A program made the position numbers and the translations under genes. 12,634 nucleotides of DNA from DASTCC01 sp035711465 (GTDB taxonomy: Bacteria; Acidobacteriota; Vicinamibacteria; Vicinamibacterales; SCN-69-37), in contig DASTCC010000084.1 of assembly GCA_035711465.1 (NCBI GenBank), positions 1 to 12,634 on the forward strand, read 5' to 3'. The notes under the pieces are model-generated. The model saw nothing but the letters and a program-made list of their open reading frames with translations, was not told where the DNA came from and did not search any database. Each line of letters opens with the position of its first letter. Position 1 is the first letter of the stretch. This document shows, piece by piece, positions 7,961 to 12,634 of the stretch.

Positions 7961-9484
7961 TTACGTCATCAGGTGTCTTCCGGACAGCGTCAGCAGCCGT
8001 CCCAGCGACGTACCTTTCTCCCCGCGCCGCAGGTTGGCCGCGCCAATTTCGAACACCAGCTGCCACTGCTCGAACAGCGTCCGGTAGGCGTTCCAGAGCG
8101 ACAGCGACGGATCGTAGATGTGCGTCGCTTCTGACGTGACGCCGTTGAGCTCGACGATTGCCAGGTCCTCGCCGGCCATGAACGCCCGCGGGTCGCGATA
8201 GCGGATGTCGAAGCGACCGATGTAGAAGCCGTCGATCTCCCGCGCAAGGGCGTCGATGCGCGCGGTCAGCGCCGGCGTGATCAGATCGGAGCCGTCGAGG
8301 AAGATCGCGCCCTGGGCGTGGTTGCCGAGATCGCCCAACCGCACCAGCGCTCCCGCCCGGGGCACGGTGACGAGCACCGCGGCCAGACGCCGCCGGAACA
8401 ACGGCTGCTGCAGGCGGAAGCGCGGATGCGAAGCGATCAGCTCCGCCACCGTGTGCTCGCCATCGCCGACGAGAGACGGAAAGCGCTTTTCGGTGATCGA
8501 GAAGATCCGGCCCTGCGATTCGTGCGGCCGCCTGACGTAGAACACGCCAGCCTCGTATGGGCCGGCATGGTACTCCTGGGCGATGACTGTCGACGTTGCA
8601 GCGGAAAGATACGCCGCGGCTTCCTCGCGCGTACGCGCCAGCAGCACGCCGGCGCCACGCTGTCCGACATCAGGTTTGAGGATCACGGGAAGAGCGATCC
8701 CCGCTGGCAGCGATTCGCCAGCGGCCACGACGACGTGAGGCAGCGTCCACTCGCGGGGCAGCTTCTCGAGAATCGCCGACTTCGACTCGCCGGTAAAGCC
8801 GCCGTCTTCGAGTCCGGGATTGGCGGCGGCGATCGCGCGCGCGCCATGTCGCGCGATCAGCCACACCACCCACGGCACGACCGGTGCGTAGAACAGCCAC
8901 TGCGGCCAGAACTCCCATCGCATCAGGCGCGCGAGAGTGACACGAAGCGACCTGACTCGGCCGCGGAGCAGCCAGGCGATCCACAGGCAGACCGGCAAGG
9001 CGATCCAGGCCCCGCCCAGATAGACCTGCAACGGATCGGCGACCGCTCTGCCAAAGATCGCAATCGTGACGACGAGGATCGGCGTCCAGACGAGGCAGCC
9101 CAGCGCCGTCCAGGCCGCGAAGACGGGCGCGCTCAGGCCGGCGAGACCGGCGCCGACGTAGGTGGGCAGGCGCGTCCCCGGGACGAAGCGGCTGCCGACG
9201 ATCGCCAGCCCGGCGTGCTGCTTCAACGCCGCACTTGCTCTTGCGGCGTCGGTCGTCGCCAGTCGTCGTCCAAGTCTCGTCCGGAGGAGAGCGGCGCCGC
9301 CGAAGCGGCCGAGCGCGAACAGGACGAGATCGCCGATCCAGATTCCGATGGCGCAGGCTGACACCGCGAACGCGAGAGACAGGCGGCCGTCCGCCGCCAG
9401 TACTCCGGCCGCGATCGCGGCCGCGTCCTCGAGCACGAACGTCGCCAGGACCACCGTCAGGAACTGCAGCGGCGCCGCGATCAC
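7961..9484 (-). CDS. DedA (VTT) membrane domain fused to an ATP-grasp-like domain
   Basis: 507 aa. Residues 1-180 are a DedA/SNARE-associated (VTT) membrane domain: hydrophobic helices, the GDLVLFALGRFGG segment (51-63) and the diagnostic SRFVPGTRLP (98-107). DedA/VTT proteins are polytopic inner-membrane proteins tied to lipid flipping and envelope homeostasis. A Trp-rich hydrophobic stretch (189-211) links it to an ATP-grasp-like region of about 230-485: VILKPDVGQRGAGV (267-280, candidate ATP-binding Lys270), GRFDIRY (423-429) and VELNGVTSEATHIYDP (444-459, with Glu445 and Asn447 as likely Mg ligands). The ATP-grasp family would imply acyl-phosphate-driven ligation, but the substrates are not evident. 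The GTG start overlaps the TANGO2 stop as GTGA and has no ribosome-binding site of its own, suggesting coupled translation. The reading frame is continuous across both parts, so the fusion is real in this sequence. Confidence 0.88.
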   Translation of the reverse strand: MIAAPLQFLTVVLATFVLEDAAAIAAGVLAADGRLSLAFAVSACAIGIWIGDLVLFALGRFGGAALLRTRLGRRLATTDAARASAALKQHAGLAIVGSRFVPGTRLPTYVGAGLAGLSAPVFAAWTALGCLVWTPILVVTIAIFGRAVADPLQVYLGGAWIALPVCLWIAWLLRGRVRSLRVTLARLMRWEFWPQWLFYAPVVPWVVWLIARHGARAIAAANPGLEDGGFTGESKSAILEKLPREWTLPHVVVAAGESLPAGIALPVILKPDVGQRGAGVLLARTREEAAAYLSAATSTVIAQEYHAGPYEAGVFYVRRPHESQGRIFSITEKRFPSLVGDGEHTVAELIASHPRFRLQQPLFRRRLAAVLVTVPRAGALVRLGDLGNHAQGAIFLDGSDLITPALTARIDALAREIDGFYIGRFDIRYRDPRAFMAGEDLAIVELNGVTSEATHIYDPSLSLWNAYRTLFEQWQLVFEIGAANLRRGEKGTSLGRLLTLSGRHLMT

Positions 9485-10257
9485 GCCGCACCCGCGGTCA
9501 GGGTCAGCTCGAGTGTCGCCGAACGCGCGGGTCGTCTGGCGCCGACGAGCGATTCATAGCTCATGCGCAGGTGATCGTCGAAGACCTCGACCACCGTGCG
9601 GCTCACCGTGCGCGAGTCAGGCCGATCCATCAGCACGCTCACCCCTGGCGACACCGGCCATCGATGCCGATGGAACGCGTCTTGGAGCCGCGGCTCCGGT
9701 CGATCGACGAGACGCGCGAACAGCTCGGTGCGCAGCCGAATCGCGCGGATCGCGTCGAGGCTCGAGGACGAGGTGACGTGGCGCGATGGCAGCGGGCTGA
9801 CGAGATAGCGCACGCCGCGCCACGCCGGCTCGGCGTCGAGCACCTGCGTCGATGAGTAGACCATCAGCCGCCAGGGCCGGTAGTCCTTCCAGTCGCCGTT
9901 CATCAGAAGGTCGCGTACGGCTTCCGTCGAACGGCAGCGCAGCAGCGACGGGATGATCAACCCTCGGCTGCGGACGCCGTTCGGGCTGCATCCGCAGTCG
10001 CCAGCCGTCTCGCCGCGGCCGAGGCGCTCGTCGCCATTGAGCAGCGCGAACACCAGGCCTGCATCGGTCGCGGCAATCCAGGTGCCGCCGCCGACGGGGT
10101 CGATCGGCATCAGCGCCCGGGTGGCCCGGTCGGACGTGACGACCGGGTCGGTACCTTCGGCGCGGCTGCGACGTTCGTCGCGATTGCAGACGACCCGAAG
10201 TCGGGGCGCGCTGTCGTCAGCGGACCACGCGGGACGGATTACGCTGATTGTGCACAT
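9481..10257 (-). CDS. TANGO2/NRDE family protein
   Basis: 258 aa with the family hallmarks: an N-terminal MCTIS, with Cys2 immediately after the start, NRDE at 25-28 within VCNRDERRSR, GGGTWIA at 56-62 and FALLNG shortly after, then a SRGLIIP segment. The family (DUF833, TANGO2, HRG-9) has no settled biochemical activity. Eukaryotic members are linked to haem trafficking and to lipid/CoA homeostasis, and bacterial members are uncharacterised. It has no signal peptide and should be cytoplasmic. The ATG is fixed by the conserved Cys2. It lies inside the 3' end of the DinB-like gene (19-base overlap) with no ribosome-binding site before it, so translation probably depends on the upstream gene. 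Its own stop overlaps the DedA/ATP-grasp start by 4 bases. Confidence 0.88.
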   Translation of the reverse strand: MCTISVIRPAWSADDSAPRLRVVCNRDERRSRAEGTDPVVTSDRATRALMPIDPVGGGTWIAATDAGLVFALLNGDERLGRGETAGDCGCSPNGVRSRGLIIPSLLRCRSTEAVRDLLMNGDWKDYRPWRLMVYSSTQVLDAEPAWRGVRYLVSPLPSRHVTSSSSLDAIRAIRLRTELFARLVDRPEPRLQDAFHRHRWPVSPGVSVLMDRPDSRTVSRTVVEVFDDHLRMSYESLVGARRPARSATLELTLTAGAA

Positions 10258-10751
10258 GGGACACGCGATGGCGTCGCCGGCGCAAGGCCGAATCGGGCCG
10301 GGGTCATCCGCCCGGCATCGGCCAGCAGCAGCGCGACGATGGCCTGATGGTGAATGGTGTGGCTGAGCGCGAAGACGAGCTCGCGCTCGAGCGTCGTTTC
10401 CGCCCGGACCCGCCGTCCGGTGGGATCGATGACCGCTGACAGTTCGACGCGGCGGTCGAAAGCGAGCTCCGGCGATTGCAGGCCGCGCGCCAGGCGACGC
10501 AGTTCGGCGGCCGCGCGGCCTTTGCGCGTCTCGACGTCGGTTCCGCGACGCCGCGTGTCGTAGTCGATCACGCCGGCGGTGGCCGGTTCGAGCAGCGCGG
10601 CGACGTGATCGAGCGTATGGCGAACGTGCGCGCCGATGCTTCCGGAGACGCCGTCCCGCCGCACGCTGACATACGTCGTGTCGTCCAGCGATTCGACGAC
10701 GGCGGCGAGCTCGAGGAGACGGGCGGCGAGCGCCATCGCAGACGGGCTCAC
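10239..10751 (-). CDS. DinB-like four-helix metal-binding protein
   Basis: 170 aa, resembling the DinB/DUF664 superfamily. These are four-helix bundles that bind a divalent metal through three histidines and include thiol-S-transferases and proteins of unknown role. SIGAHVRHTLDH (38-49) and LSHTIHHQA (129-137) carry the histidines; likely ligands are in H42/H45/H49 and H131/H134/H135. The YDTRRRGTDVET stretch between them and the FGLAPAT end match the pattern I recall for this DinB subgroup. It is cytoplasmic with no signal. The GTG start is chosen over the internal ATG (10736) because GGAGG lies 6 bases upstream and the GTG overlaps the doxX stop as GTGA. Its 3' end overlaps the TANGO2 start by 19 bases. 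Confidence 0.8.
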   Translation of the reverse strand: MSPSAMALAARLLELAAVVESLDDTTYVSVRRDGVSGSIGAHVRHTLDHVAALLEPATAGVIDYDTRRRGTDVETRKGRAAAELRRLARGLQSPELAFDRRVELSAVIDPTGRRVRAETTLERELVFALSHTIHHQAIVALLLADAGRMTPARFGLAPATPSRVPCAQSA

Positions 10752-11197
10752 GACCGGCCTCCGACCGTCGTCATCGCTCGAGCGTCCGCGAACCGTGCGC
10801 CGATGAAAGGAATCTCGCGGCGGTGCAGCGCGAGAATCGCGAGGCTGGCGACGAGGATGTAGACCGCGAGGCCGAACAGGAGCCCGCCGTCTCCCATGAC
10901 CTGGATGCCGAGAATCGTCAGGTGGCTGACGATCGCGCCGGTCATCACGCCGAGCGCGATGGCGGCGCCGAACACGGCGGTTGCGGGCACGAGGAGCAGA
11001 ATCGCGGCGATCAGCTCGACGACGCCGGACCCGATGCGGCCGTACGGCTCGGCGCCGACCGCGGTGAAGATGTAGACGGATTCGGGCGCGCCGGTGAACT
11101 TGAAGAACAGCGTCTGCAGCAGGATGGCTGCGCTGGTGAGCCTCAGCGCCCAGGACAGAATCGACTGCGATCTCGACAGCGACGACGTTGGCATCAT
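10748..11197 (-). CDS. DoxX-like four-helix membrane protein
   Basis: 149 aa with four predicted membrane helices (about 13-32, 54-71, 73-98 and 104-124) and the short FKFTGAPESVYIF loop after the first helix, typical of DoxX/DoxX-like proteins. The name derives from a thiosulfate:quinone oxidoreductase subunit, but most members are of unknown function; some are linked to thiol or oxidative stress. It is an inner-membrane protein. The ATG at 11197 has AGGAG 6 bases upstream; a second ATG follows immediately. The ribosome-binding site overlaps the stop codon of the YHS gene (TAGGAG), which suggests the two are translated together. The stop overlaps the DinB-like gene by 4 bases. Confidence 0.85.
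   Translation of the reverse strand: MMPTSSLSRSQSILSWALRLTSAAILLQTLFFKFTGAPESVYIFTAVGAEPYGRIGSGVVELIAAILLLVPATAVFGAAIALGVMTGAIVSHLTILGIQVMGDGGLLFGLAVYILVASLAILALHRREIPFIGARFADARAMTTVGGRS
10758..10762 (-). promoter_or_regulatory. Ribosome-binding site of the DinB-like gene (GGAGG)
   Basis: A full GGAGG on the minus strand, 6 bases before GTG 10751 and inside the last codons of the DoxX-like gene. It selects the GTG rather than the ATG 15 bases downstream. Confidence 0.75.
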
Positions 11198-11203
11198 GAT
11201 CGG

Positions 11204-11208
11204 CTCCT
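11204..11208 (-). promoter_or_regulatory. Ribosome-binding site of the DoxX-like gene (AGGAG)
   Basis: AGGAG on the minus strand, 6 bases before ATG 11197. Its first two bases are the last two of the YHS gene's TAG stop. Confidence 0.7.
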
Positions 11209-11668
11209 ACTTGGTGGTGTGCGAGAGCGCCGGCCAGTTGGCGTCCGCTTTCGCGATGTTGCCGGTGCGGTCCTGCGACCAGGTGTCCTGCACGTCGAGC
11301 GAGTAGTTCAGATACAGCCGGCCGTTGACGATGGTCCAAGCCTTCGGGTCGATCGGCGCGGTGTAGTTGCGGCTGACGGCCCAGGCGCAGAAGCCGCCGT
11401 ACTGCGGCGCGTACTTCTCGGGCGCCGCGGCAAAGAGGTCGCGATGCTCGGCGGTGTCGAAACGCCATCGAGCGCCCTGCCAGCGGTGCTCGAACTCGGC
11501 GCGGCCGGCCACCGGCTTCGCGTCCGTGAAGTACGCGACGACGTCGTAGCCGCGGAGGGCGACCAGCGTTCGGTCCTTGTTGATACGCGGCGCCGGCGAC
11601 GCCTGCGCCGAGAGCGTGGCCGTCAGGGCCACGGCCGCGAGAGCTGTTCTTGCAAGAATTGCGGTCAT
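11207..11668 (-). CDS. Secreted YHS-domain protein
   Basis: 153 aa. Residues 1-23 are a clear Sec signal peptide (hydrophobic core, AQA before the mature part), so it is exported. The mature part is a YHS-like domain: LRGYDVVAYF, then FEHRWQGARWRFDT and YAPQYGGFCAWAV, ending in a family-typical WTIVNGRLYLNY segment. YHS domains are small and often proposed to bind metal; no activity is established for this exported type. ATG 11668 is preferred because AGGAAGG lies 7 bases before it. The in-frame ATG at 11674 would leave a single base of spacing but cannot be excluded and would add two residues. It is the first gene of the minus-strand operon and faces the sigma factor gene. Confidence 0.88.
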   Translation of the reverse strand: MTAILARTALAAVALTATLSAQASPAPRINKDRTLVALRGYDVVAYFTDAKPVAGRAEFEHRWQGARWRFDTAEHRDLFAAAPEKYAPQYGGFCAWAVSRNYTAPIDPKAWTIVNGRLYLNYSLDVQDTWSQDRTGNIAKADANWPALSHTTK

Positions 11669-11675
11669 TGCCATA

Positions 11676-11682
11676 CCTTCCT
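11676..11682 (-). promoter_or_regulatory. Ribosome-binding site of the YHS gene (AGGAAGG)
   Basis: AGGAAGG on the minus strand, 7 bases before ATG 11668 and 1 base before ATG 11674. The spacing favours the inner start. Confidence 0.6.
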
Positions 11683-11720
11683 GTCCGCCCCGTCCGTCGG
11701 GCCGGCTTCTCGTTCGCTGT

Positions 11721-11745
11721 GATGCCAGGCGGCCCGGCACGTTTC
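11721..11745 (-). promoter_or_regulatory. Candidate ECF-type promoter of the YHS-DoxX-DinB-TANGO2-DedA operon
   Basis: On the minus strand GAAAC (preceded by GG, giving a GGGAAAC -35-like element) is followed by exactly 15 bases and GCATC. The -35 resembles the GGAAC-type element of ECF sigma factors, and the distance fits an ECF -10. Transcription would start about 7 bases on, near 11714, leaving a leader of roughly 45 bases before the YHS start. The identical element lies on the other strand in mirror position. No transcript evidence is available. Confidence 0.55.
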
Positions 11746-11747
11746 CC

Positions 11748-11772
11748 GAAACCTTTGCGCTCCTCCGGCATC
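11748..11772 (+). promoter_or_regulatory. Candidate ECF-type promoter of the sigma/anti-sigma operon
   Basis: GAAAC, 15 bases, GCATC on the plus strand: the same two elements at the same spacing as the divergent promoter, separated from it by CC. If GCATC is the -10, transcription would start around 11779, almost at the ATG (11781), giving a leaderless or nearly leaderless mRNA. That conflicts with a role for the hairpin at 11759-11780, so at most one of the two readings is likely to hold for this transcript. Confidence 0.5.
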
Positions 11773-11780
11773 GGAGGGGC
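11759..11780 (+). promoter_or_regulatory. Hairpin covering the sigma-factor ribosome-binding site
   Basis: GCTCCTCCG, loop GCAT, CGGAGGGGC: a 9-bp stem with one G-U pair that ends directly before the ATG. The 3' arm contains the GGAGG (11773-11777), so the ribosome-binding site would be base-paired if the transcript begins upstream. The GGAGG-to-ATG spacing is only 3 bases. Confidence 0.5.
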
Positions 11781-12389
11781 ATGGCCGAGACTGCCCCTGT
11801 GGTCTACGACGAAGCAGGCCTGGTCCGAGCGCTCGCGGAAGGTCATCCCGACGCGTTCGAGTTCATGGTGAGGACCTACAGCGGACGGATGCTCGCGGTG
11901 ACGCGGCGCATCCTCCGGGACGAAGACGAGGCCCGCGACGCGGTGCAGGACGCCTTCCTGCAGGCGTTTCGCGGCCGCAGCCAGTTCACCGGCAGCGCGC
12001 TGGTGTCGACCTGGCTGCATCGGATTGCCGTCAACGCGGCGCTGATGAAGCTGCGGACCCGGCGGCGCAAGCCCGAGGAGCCGATCGACGGGCTGCTGCC
12101 GGCGTTTCGGGAAGACGGCCACCACGTCGAGCAGTTCGCGTCGTGGGCCGAGCCGGCCGACGTGATGCTGACGCGGCGGGAAAACAGAGAGGTGGTGCGC
12201 CGCGCCATCGACGAGCTGCCCGAGAGTTATCGAACGGTACTGATGATGAGAGACATCGAAGGACTCGACACCGAGGAGACGGCGGGAATGCTGGGCACGA
12301 CGCCGAACGCCGTCAAGATCCGCCTGCATCGCGCGCGGCTGGCGCTGCGCACGAAGCTGGCGCCGCACTTCGAGGGAGGCGCGCGATGA
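11781..12389 (+). CDS. ECF-family RNA polymerase sigma factor
   Basis: 202 aa, the usual size of an ECF (sigma-70 group 4) factor. Region 2 spans about 24-95, with DAFEFMVRTYSGRML, the RNA-polymerase-binding DEDEARDAVQDAFLQAF (48-63) and STWLHRIAVNAALMKLR for -10 recognition. Region 4 spans about 138-192, with the LPESYRTVLMMRDIEGLDTEETA helix pattern and NAVKIRLHRARLALR as the -35-binding helix-turn-helix. It directs transcription of a dedicated regulon and is probably held by the anti-sigma factor encoded next (4-base ATGA overlap). ATG 11781 is chosen because it lies just after GGAGG and starts the normal domain; the open frame upstream runs into the intergenic region. Autoregulation is suggested by the promoter-like element in front of the gene. 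Confidence 0.94.
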   Translation: MAETAPVVYDEAGLVRALAEGHPDAFEFMVRTYSGRMLAVTRRILRDEDEARDAVQDAFLQAFRGRSQFTGSALVSTWLHRIAVNAALMKLRTRRRKPEEPIDGLLPAFREDGHHVEQFASWAEPADVMLTRRENREVVRRAIDELPESYRTVLMMRDIEGLDTEETAGMLGTTPNAVKIRLHRARLALRTKLAPHFEGGAR

Positions 12390-12628
12390 AGAAGATGACG
12401 TGCAGGGACGTCGCGGACTTCCTCGGCGACTACGTGTCGGGCGAACTGGCCGGCGATCTCCGGACGACGTTCGAGGACCACCTCGGCCGCTGCGTGAACT
12501 GCCAGCGCTTCCTGGCTCAGTACCGCGAGACGATTCGCGTCGGCCGCGCCGCGTTCGTCGATCCAGACGCGGACGCGACCACGGCGGTGCCGGAGGATCT
12601 GGTGCGGGCGATTCTGAGGGTGAGGTAG
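12386..12628 (+). CDS. Short zinc-finger anti-sigma factor (zf-HC2/ZAS type)
   Basis: 80 aa, complete. It carries the anti-sigma zinc-finger pattern: Cys6 in MTCRD, then H32-x3-C36-x2-C39 in HLGRCVNC. FLGDYVSGEL lies between, as in zf-HC2 proteins. Such ZAS domains clamp the partner ECF sigma factor, and in some the zinc site responds to thiol oxidation. No membrane span is present, so it should be cytoplasmic, unlike many membrane-anchored anti-sigma factors. The ATG overlaps the sigma stop as ATGA, the standard arrangement for a sigma/anti-sigma pair. The role is inferred from motif and context. Confidence 0.88.
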   Translation: MKKMTCRDVADFLGDYVSGELAGDLRTTFEDHLGRCVNCQRFLAQYRETIRVGRAAFVDPDADATTAVPEDLVRAILRVR

Positions 12629-12634
12629 GAGGGG
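12627..12634 (+). promoter_or_regulatory. Probable ribosome-binding site of a further gene beyond the window
   Basis: AGGAGGGG begins within the anti-sigma TAG stop and runs to the window edge. It would serve a gene starting a few bases downstream, implying a third member of the sigma operon. Confidence 0.45.

Noticed and set aside
10752..12368. Long minus-strand open frame upstream of the DinB-like gene, and similar long antisense frames at 669-1565, 2429-3385 and 3229-4266.
   Set aside because: These are Arg/Ala-rich shadows caused by high GC with no recognisable domains, and they run over well-supported genes.
1..12634. CRISPR arrays, tRNA/rRNA genes, insertion sequences or attachment sites.
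   Set aside because: No regularly spaced repeats, cloverleaf-like or transposase-like sequences were seen, and coding density leaves no gap above about 112 bases.

Overview
The window is high-GC bacterial DNA, densely packed, with GTG starts and many 4-base ATGA/GTGA gene overlaps. Its most taxonomically telling gene encodes a Ser/Thr kinase with a single membrane span and a long PD40/WD40-like propeller ending in a PITVVLNW-type tail. That architecture is greatly expanded in Acidobacteriota. With the composition and the other families present, I infer an acidobacterium, possibly of the Vicinamibacteria. No rRNA or marker gene is present to prove this.

Region 1 (1-5208, + strand) reads as one operon: an aquaporin-like MIP channel with a Cys/His-rich tail, a GMC-family flavin oxidoreductase, an exported two-domain VOC (glyoxalase-fold) protein, and, after a 35-base gap, a bifunctional OlsF-like acyltransferase (LPLAT plus OlsB/GNAT-like domain). 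The first three overlap by 4 bases at each junction. Channel, redox enzyme and VOC protein look like an uptake-and-oxidation unit for a small uncharged molecule; the substrate is not evident. The acyltransferase points to ornithine-type aminolipids.

Region 2 (5242-11668, - strand) converges on region 1. In transcription order it holds a secreted YHS-domain protein, a DoxX-like membrane protein, a DinB-like four-helix protein, a TANGO2/NRDE protein, a DedA-ATP-grasp fusion and the kinase. The first five are coupled: a 9-base gap in which the doxX ribosome-binding site overlaps the YHS stop, then overlaps of 4, 19 and 4 bases. The kinase follows after 64 bases, with its own ribosome-binding site.

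Region 3 (11781-12634, + strand) is a divergent ECF sigma factor and a short zinc-finger anti-sigma factor overlapping by 4 bases. The last 8 bases look like the ribosome-binding site of a third gene outside the window.

The 112-base gap between the sigma factor and YHS genes holds the most striking non-coding signal. It is an exact dyad in which GAAAC-N15-GCATC occurs on both strands around a 2-base centre, as expected for back-to-back ECF promoters. The sigma factor may thus control both itself and the YHS-DoxX-DinB-TANGO2-DedA/ATP-grasp operon, making it a candidate envelope, lipid or metal/haem stress regulon. A GC-rich hairpin also covers the sigma gene's ribosome-binding site.
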